Source: Clostridia bacterium
Lineage (GTDB): Bacteria; Bacillota; Dehalobacteriia; UBA4068
Reading direction: 5' to 3'
NCBI GenBank assembly: GCA_012515255.1
Contig: JAAYYR010000060.1
Coordinates: 1 to 5,926 of the forward strand
Length of the DNA: 5,926 nucleotides
The notes beneath the pieces were generated by a model that saw only the letters and a list, made by a program, of their open reading frames with translations, was not told where the DNA came from and did not search any database. Within the stretch, counting starts at the first letter, position 1. Each line of letters starts with the position of its first letter. This document shows positions 1 through 4,910 of this stretch, piece after piece. The position numbers and the translations under genes are program-made.

Positions 1-156
1 AATTGGTGGTGCGTGCTTTTCCCGCCTTTATGCTTCGTCGACCTGGCCGGCGAGTACCCGGATGACGCGACAGCCGCTGTATGGGCTTCCTATGCCGGGG
101 ACAAGGAAAAATCCGCTATTGAGGTCAAGTGGAAGCTCAGCGATCTTTTTCGCTAA
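1..156 (+). CDS. spoIIR: Stage II sporulation protein R, C-terminal fragment (5' end outside window)
   Basis: The open frame from base 1 to the TAA at 154-156 gives the last 51 residues of a protein that starts upstream of the window. It opens with N-W-W-C-V-L-F-P-P-L-C-F-V-D, which I recognise as the conserved C-terminal signature of SpoIIR, and ends in a typical basic tail (E-V-K-W-K-L-S-D-L-F-R). From knowledge of the family, SpoIIR is made in the forespore under sigma-F and secreted into the intermembrane space. There it triggers the membrane protease SpoIIGA to process pro-sigma-E in the mother cell. The gene is convergent with the ylmC-like gene, and the palindrome at 184-225 ends both. 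Only the C-terminus is visible, so the signal peptide and overall length cannot be judged. The identification is confident because the WWCVLFPPLCF block is distinctive, and it marks the organism as an endospore former. Confidence 0.9.
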   Translation, partial: NWWCVLFPPLCFVDLAGEYPDDATAAVWASYAGDKEKSAIEVKWKLSDLFR

Positions 157-183
157 GCTGCTTGTCCGCACATTTATTCTTCA

Positions 184-225
184 AATAAGCTGCGCCGCCC
201 GGACGTCCGGGCGGCGCAGCTTATT
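184..225. terminator. Perfect 42-nt palindrome, likely bidirectional intrinsic terminator
   Basis: Bases 184-204 are exactly complementary to 225-205. The result is a 21-bp inverted repeat with no spacer, centred on the GACGTC at 202-207, with a very GC-rich core (arm interior GCTGCGCCGCCCGGAC). AT-rich flanks lie on both sides: TTATTATATAT on the + strand and TTATTTGAAG on the - strand. It sits between the convergent spoIIR and ylmC-like genes, and its right edge overlaps the ylmC stop codon. Position, symmetry and strength fit a shared terminator for both genes. The U-tracts are interrupted rather than pure. Confidence 0.8.
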
Positions 226-538
226 ATATATCCCAGGTTTCCCAGTTATATGAGCTATTCTTATCCAGGACGGCGTTTTCAGAATCGGCGACTACCGGCG
301 CAAAGCGTTCGTCGCCGATGATGATTACATCAACGCCGATTTTTTTGATTTGATCCCAGGGAAGCACGATTTCCTCGCTGCGGATAAAAAGCCCCAGGAA
401 ACGGCTTTCGCCCGGCAGCACGAGCGCCTCGACGACGCCGCTATTCATGTCCAGCTCGATATCATAGACAAAGCCCAGTTTCCTGCCGTCTGCGGCATTG
501 ATGACATCCTTATGGCGAAGATCAGAGATACGGAACAT
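224..538 (-). CDS. ylmC: YlmC/YmxH family sporulation protein (PRC-barrel domain)
   Basis: This 104-residue protein begins M-F-R-I-S-D-L-R-H-K-D-V-I-N and continues through D-G-R-K-L-G-F-V-Y-D-I-E-L-D. That is the PRC-barrel beta-strand pattern of the YlmC/YmxH family found in endospore formers. A second conserved stretch (G-L-F-I-R-S-E-E-I-V-L-P-W-D-Q-I-K-K-I-G, residues 49-68) precedes the closing V-I-I-I-G strand. The family core is about 80 residues, and a polar tail of about 20 residues (81-104) extends it. The frame is open further upstream, but the ATG at 538-536 is chosen because GGAGG (complement of 547-551) lies 8 nt before it and the protein then starts exactly at the family N-terminus. 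The molecular role is poorly known; the family is linked to sporulation by occurrence and regulation. It is divergent from nrdR, a neighbour in many Firmicutes. No convincing promoter is visible upstream. A CATATATA-like motif near 553-563 (complement) could be a -10 for a sporulation sigma factor, but no clear -35 accompanies it. Confidence 0.85.
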   Translation of the reverse strand: MFRISDLRHKDVINAADGRKLGFVYDIELDMNSGVVEALVLPGESRFLGLFIRSEEIVLPWDQIKKIGVDVIIIGDERFAPVVADSENAVLDKNSSYNWETWDI

Positions 539-640
539 GGCGCAATCCTCCTTGCTCTTATATATGCGGTCAAGGTGGCATTGATACGCCAATATAGGGG
601 AGGAAACAGCGTAAAAATTTCCCGGCTGCGGGCATAGGGC

Positions 641-669
641 TTGCAATACCTCATGTGGTGCTCTATAAT
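641..669 (+). promoter_or_regulatory. Sigma-A-type promoter of nrdR
   Basis: TTGCAA (641-646) is followed after 17 nt by a perfect TATAAT (664-669), a near-consensus housekeeping promoter on the + strand. Transcription should start near 676, leaving a leader of about 77 nt before the nrdR ATG at 753. No NrdR-box-like dyad was recognised around it. This is the strongest promoter-like sequence in the window. Confidence 0.75.
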
Positions 670-724
670 TAAATAAATACAAGATGATGTAGATAACCAA
701 GCTGTCGCATAGGGATTGGCAATG

Positions 725-739
725 ATTACCGGTGGTAAT
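725..739 (+). repeat. Short dyad next to the nrdR Shine-Dalgarno
   Basis: ATTACC (725-730), GGT, then GGTAAT (734-739) form a 6-bp inverted repeat with a 3-nt loop. It ends one base before the AGGAGG ribosome-binding site (741-746). It could be a small leader hairpin or a short operator half. The stem is AT-rich and weak, so it may be chance. Confidence 0.3.
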
Positions 740-752
740 AAGGAGGATACTT

Positions 753-1232
753 ATGAGATGCGTATTTTGCGGCAATGAGGATTCCAAGGTGCTTGATTCC
801 CGGCCGGTCGAAGAGGGCCGCAGCATTCGCCGCCGCAGAGAGTGTCTGGCTTGTGGCAAGCGTTTTACTACCTATGAGCGGATTGAGGAATTGCCGCTAA
901 TCGTCGTCAAATCGGATAATCGGCGGGAATTATTCGACGCCAATAAAATCTTAAACGGCCTGATCAAGGCCTGTGATAAACGCAGCGTGCCTTTAACCGT
1001 GCTGGAATCGATTGTTGACGAGATTGAGCGCGAGCTGCGCAATAACCTTGACCGCGAGGTACCCTCAAAAGCCATCGGCGAATTGGTAATGGGGCATCTG
1101 CGCGCTGTGGATCAGGTGGCATATGTGCGCTTTGCCAGTGTCTACCGCAAATTTGAGGATGTATCTACTTTTATCGACGCCATACGCGAATTGCAGCGGG
1201 AATCGATGGCTAATAAAAAAGAAACGGAATAG
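753..1232 (+). CDS. nrdR: Transcriptional repressor NrdR
   Basis: The 159-residue protein has the full NrdR layout and usual length. An N-terminal zinc ribbon carries C3-x2-C6 and C31-x2-C34, with the conserved S-R-P-V-E-E-G-R-S-I-R-R-R-R-E-C-L linker between the pairs and the K-R-F-T-T-Y-E-R motif after them. An ATP-cone domain follows from about residue 49 to 139 (P-L-I-V-V-K-S-D ... Y-V-R-F-A-S-V-Y-R-K-F). NrdR binds ATP/dATP and represses ribonucleotide reductase genes through NrdR boxes. The ATG at 753 is preferred over the in-frame GTG at 732 because AGGAGG (741-746) lies 6 nt before 753 and M-R-C-x-x-C is the family N-terminus. A near-consensus promoter lies at 641-669. The stop is TAG, with the next in-frame stop (TAA, 1263-1265) only ten sense codons later. 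No nrd genes are in the window, so its targets are elsewhere. Confidence 0.97.
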   Translation: MRCVFCGNEDSKVLDSRPVEEGRSIRRRRECLACGKRFTTYERIEELPLIVVKSDNRRELFDANKILNGLIKACDKRSVPLTVLESIVDEIERELRNNLDREVPSKAIGELVMGHLRAVDQVAYVRFASVYRKFEDVSTFIDAIRELQRESMANKKETE

Positions 1233-1234
1233 GC

Positions 1235-1258
1235 CCGGCCTATGGCCGGCTTGATTTT
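1235..1258 (+). terminator. Weak terminator-like hairpin after nrdR
   Basis: CCGGCC (1235-1240), loop TAT, and GGCCGG (1244-1249) form a 6-bp GC stem starting three bases after the nrdR stop. An interrupted T-rich stretch, TTGATTTT (1251-1258), follows. The stem is short and the U-tract imperfect, so termination is probably incomplete if it occurs. Read-through into the redox operon is possible. Confidence 0.4.
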
Positions 1259-1410
1259 GGCGTAAGGCGGGACGGGATAATCAAGGCGCAGCATGGCATA
1301 AAACGCGGTAAATATGAGCGTTCAGTACAGGGTATGTGCGATAACCGGCCAGTTGGCCTGCCGCCCGGGAACGACGCTTTTCTTGTTGCCAGGCGGTTTT
1401 GCCGGCGCTA

Positions 1411-1439
1411 TTGATTGAAGCGGAGCGAAACGGGATAAA
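1411..1439 (+). promoter_or_regulatory. Possible promoter of the redox operon
   Basis: TTGATT (1411-1416) is followed after 17 nt by GATAAA (1434-1439), within the AT-rich run GATAAAATAAT. The -35 is fair and the -10 is imperfect. The predicted start near 1446 coincides with the 5' foot of the hairpin at 1446-1473, so the transcript would begin with that stem-loop. An alternative pair, TTGATT (1251-1256) and GATAAT (1276-1281), has 19-nt spacing and is less convincing. Confidence 0.35.
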
Positions 1440-1445
1440 ATAATC

Positions 1446-1473
1446 CGGGCCGTCAGGGCAAAAGCCCGGCCCG
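1446..1473 (+). promoter_or_regulatory. GC-rich bulged hairpin just before the operon's first Shine-Dalgarno
   Basis: CGGGCC (1446-1451) pairs with GGCCCG (1468-1473). A GTCA bulge (1452-1455) on the 5' side is followed by an inner stem, GGGC (1456-1459) with GCCC (1464-1467), closed by an AAAA loop. The structure ends 3 nt before the GGGGG ribosome-binding site (1477-1481). There is no T-run, so it is not an ordinary terminator. A 5'-stabilising or translation-modulating leader hairpin is a reasonable guess. Confidence 0.45.
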
Positions 1474-1489
1474 ATCGGGGGTATAAGGC

Positions 1490-1798
1490 ATGAGGATCGG
1501 CGAGCATCCGGTGCTGGATTTTGACCGGGGCAAGAAAGTACGGATTTATTATAATGGCCAGGCGGTAGAGGCCTATGAGAATGAGACTATCGCCGCGGCT
1601 TTACATGCGGCCGGTATCCGCCGGCTCGGCGAATCAGGCGAGCTGCATCGGCCGCGCGGCATTTATTGCGCTATCGGCAACTGCGCCAGCTGTCTGATGA
1701 CAGTGGACGAGCAGCCTAATACCCGCATCTGCATCGTTAAATGCCGCGACGGCATGCGCGTCGATGAACAGAGGGGCAGGGGGGTGCTCAAGGTATGA
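1490..1798 (+). CDS. HcnA-like (2Fe-2S)-binding subunit of an amine/amino-acid dehydrogenase complex
   Basis: The protein has 102 residues. After a beta-rich ubiquitin-like start (H-P-V-L-D-F; V-R-I-Y-Y-N-G-Q; E-N-E-T-I-A-A-A-L-H-A-A-G) it carries a plant-ferredoxin-type cluster motif, C60-x4-C65-x2-C68-x12-C81. The surrounding R-P-R-G-I-Y-C-A-I-G-N-C-A-S-C is typical of HcnA and of the N-terminal domain of the sarcosine oxidase alpha subunit. The family supplies a [2Fe-2S] cluster to a heteromeric flavoenzyme, and this copy is a stand-alone, full-length version. The ATG at 1490 is supported by GGGGG (1477-1481) 8 nt upstream. The gene leads the cassette and overlaps the next gene by 4 nt (ATGA). 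Function within a dehydrogenase complex is inferred from family and neighbours. The substrate is unknown. Confidence 0.88.
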   Translation: MRIGEHPVLDFDRGKKVRIYYNGQAVEAYENETIAAALHAAGIRRLGESGELHRPRGIYCAIGNCASCLMTVDEQPNTRICIVKCRDGMRVDEQRGRGVLKV

Positions 1799-2886
1799 GG
1801 GAAACGGAAATCCTGGTGATCGGCGGCGGCCCGGCCGGCATCCGTGCTGCGATTACAGCGGCGGAGCTGGGCGCCGAGGTATTGCTTTGCGAGCGTGACG
1901 GCTGGCTGGGCGGCCAATTAATCAAGCAGACCGGCAAATTTTTTGGCCGGGAATACGCGGGTCAACGCGGCTTTGAAATATGCGCCGATTTACTGGCTAA
2001 GCTGCACAATACGGCTAAGATCGACATTTGGCTCGATTGCCCTGTTTTGGGCATCTACGAGGACGGCGTCGTCTCCTGCCAGAAAAAGGATAGACTGGAG
2101 AAAATTAAGCCGCAGCGTATGATCATCGCCACCGGCGCGGCGGAAAACTTCCTTGCCTTTGCCGGCAATGATCTGCCGGGCGTGATCAGCGCCGGCGCGG
2201 CCGAAACACTGATGCATATGAGCGGCGTCGTCCCGGCACAGCGGGCCTTGATGGTAGGGGCCGGTAATATCGGCCTTACCGTATCATATCAGATGATACA
2301 ATCCGGCGTCGAAGTGGCGGCCGTGATCGAGGCCGCGCCGCAGATCGGCGGCTATCTTGTGCATGCCAGCAAACTGGCGCGCACCGGGGTGCCGATCAAA
2401 ACCGGCTATACGATACAGGAAGCCTATGGCGAGGGGAAGGTTGAGGGCGCGCGGATCATGCGCCTGGACGAAACATGGCGGCCTATCCCCGGCAGCGAAG
2501 AAGATATTGCCTGCGACGCTATTTGCCTCGCTGTGGGGCTTAATCCGCTCGCCGAACTATGTTGGCAGGCCGGTTGCCAAATGGAGCTGATACGCGAGCT
2601 GTCCGGCCATGTGCCGCTGACGGATGAAAATCTGCAAACCACGATAGAGGGCATTTATGTAGCGGGCGACATCTGCGGCCCGGAGGAGGCGACAACCGCG
2701 ATGGCAGAGGGCAAGCTCGCCGGGGCTAACGCCGCCGCATCCTTGGGTTATGACACCGAACAGGCGCAGGCGGCGCGCCTGGCGGCGCTGGCCGAATTAG
2801 GAGAATTACGCGCCGGCCCAATGTCTGCGCGCATTAAAACGGGCTTGGATAAACTAAGGGAAAAGGGGGCGGCCAAACATGCTTAA
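1795..2886 (+). CDS. HcnB-like FAD/NAD(P)-binding oxidoreductase subunit
   Basis: The protein has 363 residues and two dinucleotide-binding folds. The FAD site near the N-terminus is I-G-G-G-P-A-G (residues 9-15), followed by G-W-L-G-G-Q-L (36-42). The second Rossmann motif is V-G-A-G-N-I-G (154-160), inside a region bracketed by I-A-T-G-A (111-115) and the closing FAD motif Y-V-A-G-D-I-C-G-P (288-296). This is the pyridine nucleotide-disulfide reductase fold of HcnB, opine oxidase subunit A and the alpha subunits of archaeal dye-linked proline dehydrogenases. HcnB-type proteins often carry a C-terminal BFD-like [2Fe-2S] domain. Here that domain is absent and is encoded two genes downstream (3373-3657). 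The gene overlaps its upstream neighbour by 4 nt and its downstream neighbour by 8 nt, with GGGGGG (1779-1784) as ribosome-binding site. It probably links the catalytic subunit to the electron acceptor. Whether the second nucleotide site binds NAD(P)H or another nucleotide cannot be told. Confidence 0.9.
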   Translation: MRETEILVIGGGPAGIRAAITAAELGAEVLLCERDGWLGGQLIKQTGKFFGREYAGQRGFEICADLLAKLHNTAKIDIWLDCPVLGIYEDGVVSCQKKDRLEKIKPQRMIIATGAAENFLAFAGNDLPGVISAGAAETLMHMSGVVPAQRALMVGAGNIGLTVSYQMIQSGVEVAAVIEAAPQIGGYLVHASKLARTGVPIKTGYTIQEAYGEGKVEGARIMRLDETWRPIPGSEEDIACDAICLAVGLNPLAELCWQAGCQMELIRELSGHVPLTDENLQTTIEGIYVAGDICGPEEATTAMAEGKLAGANAAASLGYDTEQAQAARLAALAELGELRAGPMSARIKTGLDKLREKGAAKHA

Positions 2887-3373
2887 GCAAGACGGCATTC
2901 CAAGCAAGGAAGAATTAAGCCGTGTTTTGCCAAGCGAGCAAAGACTGGCGCAAGGCCCGGTGGTGATCGCCGAATGTTTTCAGCGCATCCCCTGCGATCC
3001 CTGCGCGCGGCGCTGTCCGCGCGGGGCTTTTAGCATCGGCGAGGATATTAATGATCTTCCCCGCTGGGACGCGGAGCTATGCGACGGCTGCGGCGACTGC
3101 ATTGCGCTTTGCCCGGGCATGGCGATATTCGGCGTGGATATGACTTATAGCAAAGACCAGGCCCTGGTCAGCCTGCCTTTTGAATTCGTGCCGCGCCCCA
3201 AGCCGGGGCAGATGGCGCTAGGCCTTGACCGCGGCGGCCGGGAATTGGGCTGGTTTGAGGTCGCGGATGTCAAATGCGGCGGCGAGGGCAATAAAACGTA
3301 TGTTATTGCGCTCAAGGCGCCGCGGGAACTGGCCATGGAACTAAGACAAATCAAAGCGGGAGGATATAGATAA
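2879..3373 (+). CDS. Two-cluster [4Fe-4S] ferredoxin-type electron-transfer subunit
   Basis: The protein has 164 residues. Eight cysteines fall in two groups. The first is C33-x5-C39-x2-C42-x3-C46-P (A-E-C-F-Q-R-I-P-C-D-P-C-A-R-R-C-P) and the second is a canonical C68-x2-C71-x2-C74-x3-C78-P (C-D-G-C-G-D-C-I-A-L-C-P). They fit a 2[4Fe-4S] module with an atypical first set. A C-terminal region of about 75 residues (about 90-164) has no cluster motif and one further cysteine (C133). Such small ferredoxin subunits accompany archaeal dye-linked proline dehydrogenases and related clostridial gene sets, which supports a role in passing electrons from the flavoproteins. The start ATG overlaps the upstream gene by 8 nt and has GGGGG (2865-2869) 9 nt before it. 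The stop TAA shares its last base with the next ATG (TAATG). Acceptor and partners are inferred. Confidence 0.85.
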   Translation: MLKQDGIPSKEELSRVLPSEQRLAQGPVVIAECFQRIPCDPCARRCPRGAFSIGEDINDLPRWDAELCDGCGDCIALCPGMAIFGVDMTYSKDQALVSLPFEFVPRPKPGQMALGLDRGGRELGWFEVADVKCGGEGNKTYVIALKAPRELAMELRQIKAGGYR

Positions 3374-3657
3374 TGGCGGATCAGACCATCATATGCCGCT
3401 GCGAGGATATAACCCGGGAGAAATTGCTGCAGGTGATTGCCGAGGGCTGCCACACCATAGACGAGATTAAGCGGGCTACCCGCGCCGGCATGGGGCTGTG
3501 CCAGGGGCGCAATTGCCGCAAGCTCATCGCCGAAGAATTGTCGCGTATCTATCATATCCCGGTAGAAGAGGTATTGCAGCCGACTTTCCGCGCCCCGGTG
3601 CAGGCGGTAAGCATGGGTATGCTGGCCGACGCCTATAAGGAAGGTGCGGGCGAATGA
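3373..3657 (+). CDS. BFD-like (2Fe-2S)-binding subunit
   Basis: The protein has 94 residues. The bacterioferritin-associated-ferredoxin-type motif is C8-x-C10 (I-I-C-R-C-E-D-I-T) together with C43-x4-C48 (G-L-C-Q-G-R-N-C), giving four ligands for one [2Fe-2S] cluster. The following helices and the tail F-R-A-P-V-Q-A-V-S-M-G-M-L-A match the C-terminal domain normally fused to HcnB or the sarcosine oxidase alpha subunit. It is therefore best read as that domain split off as its own gene, and not as an iron-storage partner. It starts at the ATG sharing one base with the preceding TAA, with GGGAGG (3358-3363) 9 nt upstream, and overlaps the next gene by 4 nt (ATGA). Its place between the ferredoxin and the catalytic flavoprotein suggests it bridges electrons between the two flavin subunits, which is inference from fused relatives. 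Confidence 0.88.
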   Translation: MADQTIICRCEDITREKLLQVIAEGCHTIDEIKRATRAGMGLCQGRNCRKLIAEELSRIYHIPVEEVLQPTFRAPVQAVSMGMLADAYKEGAGE

Positions 3658-4817
3658 GTAAAAAAAGCTATGATTATATTATTATCGGCGGCGGCATCAT
3701 GGGGACATCCCTCGCCTTTGAGCTGGCGCGGCGCGGCCGTACCGACGGATTGGTGATTGAGCGGGATTATCTAGCCGCCGGCGCTACCGGCCGTTGCGCG
3801 GCAGGCATCCGTCAGCAATGGGGTTCGCTTTTGAACGCCCAGCTGGCGGTCGAAAGCACGGAGATTTTCGAGCATTTGGAGGAATACACCGGCTATGAGC
3901 ATTCCTGCGGGCTTGACCAGTAGGGATACCTGATCCTCGCTTATACGCAGAAGGAATGGGAGCAATTCCAAAAAAATCTTGAGGTGCAGCATAGCCTGGG
4001 CGTTGCATCTTTCCCGGTGGCAGCCGAGGAGATGCGGCAATTTGTGCCGCATCTTAATACCGAGGGGTTGTACGGCGCGACCTTTAATCAAAAGGACGGG
4101 CATGCCGATCCTTTTCACTGCACATTTGCCTATGCGGGCGGCGCCAGGCGTTTGGGCGTGGAAATCCTCACCGCTACCAATGTCGAGCAATTGCTGGCCG
4201 ACAAGGGCAAAATTCGCGGCGTAAGCACTAATCGCGGCCAATTCCTGGCGCCGCTTGTGATCAACTGCGCCAATGGCTGGGCGCCGAGCATCTCCGCGCA
4301 GGTGGGCGATGAAATTCCGGTCTACCCGGAGCGGCATCAGATCATGGTCAGCGAGCCTGTGGGGCCTTTGGGCGCTCAAGGCGGTTCCATGCCGATGGTA
4401 ATCTCTTTCTCCCGCCGCTTCTATGTGCAGCAGTCGCCTCATGGCAATTTGCTTATGGGCATGGGCGAACCAGAGCCGGTAAGCTTTAATCAGAATTCCA
4501 GCTGGGAATTTCCCGAGGCAACGGCGGCAGCAATCACAGCCACCTTGCCCGCGCTGCGCAGTTTGCATATCATTCGCCAATGGGCCGGGCTTTATGATAT
4601 GAGCCCCGACCGCAATCCGGTCATTGATTTCTCCCGCAATGCCGAAGGACTGGTGACGATATGCGGCTTCTCCGGTCATGGCTTCATGGTGGCGCCCCGC
4701 ACCGCAATCCTGGTAGCGCGCGCTTTATGCGGCGAGCCGGATGAGCTTGATATCCGCCGTTTTGCCGCCGAGCGCTATCAGACCGGTGAATTGCTGCTTG
4801 AGCCTTCCGTCGTTTAG
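3654..4817 (+). pseudogene. FAD-dependent amine/amino-acid dehydrogenase (DadA/HcnC/SoxB type) interrupted by an in-frame amber codon
   Basis: The frame runs for 387 codons plus a final TAG, a normal length for DAAO-fold dehydrogenases, but codon 90 (3921-3923) is TAG. Before it lie the FAD-binding Y-I-I-I-G-G-G-I-M-G (residues 8-17), the acidic V-I-E-R-D and the family signature G-A-T-G-R-C-A-A-G-I-R-Q-Q-W-G. Directly after it, in the same frame, G-Y-L-I-L-A-Y-T continues the expected fold. Near the C-terminus are W-A-G-L-Y-D-M-S-P-D-R-N-P-V-I-D and G-F-S-G-H-G-F-M-V-A-P, typical of the flavin-binding end of HcnC, sarcosine oxidase beta and proline dehydrogenase beta subunits. Translation start is the ATG overlapping the upstream stop, with GGAAGG (3639-3644) 9 nt before it. 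If translated through, this would be the substrate-oxidising subunit; as written, only an 89-residue fragment is made. One premature stop and no other decay suggests a very recent mutation, a sequence error or read-through. Substrate (glycine, N-methyl amino acid or proline type) is unknown. Confidence 0.85.
3921..3923 (+). other. In-frame TAG at codon 90 of the catalytic flavoprotein gene
   Basis: The local reading is G-L-D-Q, TAG, G-Y-L-I-L-A-Y-T. One base change would restore CAG (Gln), AAG (Lys), GAG (Glu), TGG (Trp), TAT/TAC (Tyr) or other sense codons. As I recall the family, the residue before G-Y-L is variable, so several inserted amino acids could be tolerated. A weak 5-bp stem can form from 3923-3927 with 3933-3937. 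Confidence 0.9.
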
Positions 4818-4829
4818 GCAAGCATATCC

Positions 4830-4857
4830 AGGGCCTTTGTTGGCAGCCGGCCTTTTT
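4830..4857 (+). terminator. Weak terminator candidate after the redox operon
   Basis: AGGGCC (4830-4835) can pair with GGCCTT (4849-4854), including one G-U pair, across a 13-nt loop. TTTTT (4853-4857) overlaps the 3' arm, and further T-rich sequence follows. It starts 13 nt after the final TAG of the operon and precedes an independent promoter, which fits an operon end. The stem is short and the loop large. Confidence 0.4.
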
Positions 4858-4874
4858 CTGTCGTTATTTTGTCC

Positions 4875-4904
4875 TTGTGAGGGGATTGCGCCCGGTGTTA
4901 TAAT
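4875..4904 (+). promoter_or_regulatory. Extended -10 promoter abutting the HlyD-like start codon
   Basis: TTGTGA (4875-4880), 18 nt, then TATAAT (4899-4904), preceded by TG at 4896-4897 in the TGnTATAAT arrangement of an extended -10. Initiation about 7 nt downstream falls at or beside base 4911, the A of the ATG of the next gene. There is no Shine-Dalgarno in the preceding 25 nt, so the transcript would be leaderless or nearly so. Confidence 0.6.
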
Positions 4905-4910
4905 CTTCAT

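Larger units (their letters stand above)
1233..1489. other. Intergenic region between nrdR and the redox operon
   Basis: These 257 nt hold no ORF with a ribosome-binding site. Visible elements are a weak hairpin plus T-rich stretch just after nrdR (1235-1258), a GGCCA-GT-TGGCC dyad (1347-1358), a possible promoter (1411-1439) and a bulged GC-rich hairpin (1446-1473) just before the Shine-Dalgarno of the next gene. A candidate 34-codon ORF (1314-1418) lacks a Shine-Dalgarno and was not called. I recognise no tRNA or known riboswitch here. Confidence 0.6.

Noticed and set aside
732..752. GTG start at 732 for NrdR, adding seven residues.
   Set aside because: The ribosome-binding site AGGAGG (741-746) lies inside this extension, and NrdR proteins begin M-R-C-x-x-C, matching the ATG at 753.
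224..859. Longer 211-codon reading of the minus-strand gene, starting inside nrdR.
   Set aside because: The added N-terminal part overlaps the start of nrdR and its promoter in antisense and has no family resemblance. The ATG at 538-536 has a good GGAGG and begins at the known YlmC/YmxH N-terminus.
1314..1418. Possible 34-residue small ORF between nrdR and the redox operon.
   Set aside because: No Shine-Dalgarno before the ATG, no recognisable motif, and length compatible with chance.
1257..1489. Known riboswitch (for example glycine) ahead of the amino-acid dehydrogenase operon.
   Set aside because: I could not match any conserved riboswitch core. Only simple hairpins are visible.
3771..4679. 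Long minus-strand ORF of about 302 codons opposite the flavoprotein gene.
   Set aside because: It is antisense to conserved coding sequence, low-complexity in appearance (rich in H, R, A, G) and has no recognised domain. It is a typical shadow in GC-rich DNA.
3984..4817. GTG at 3984 as start of a separate downstream protein (split enzyme).
   Set aside because: No Shine-Dalgarno precedes it, and conserved sequence between the TAG and this GTG would be lost. The single interrupted frame explains the data better.
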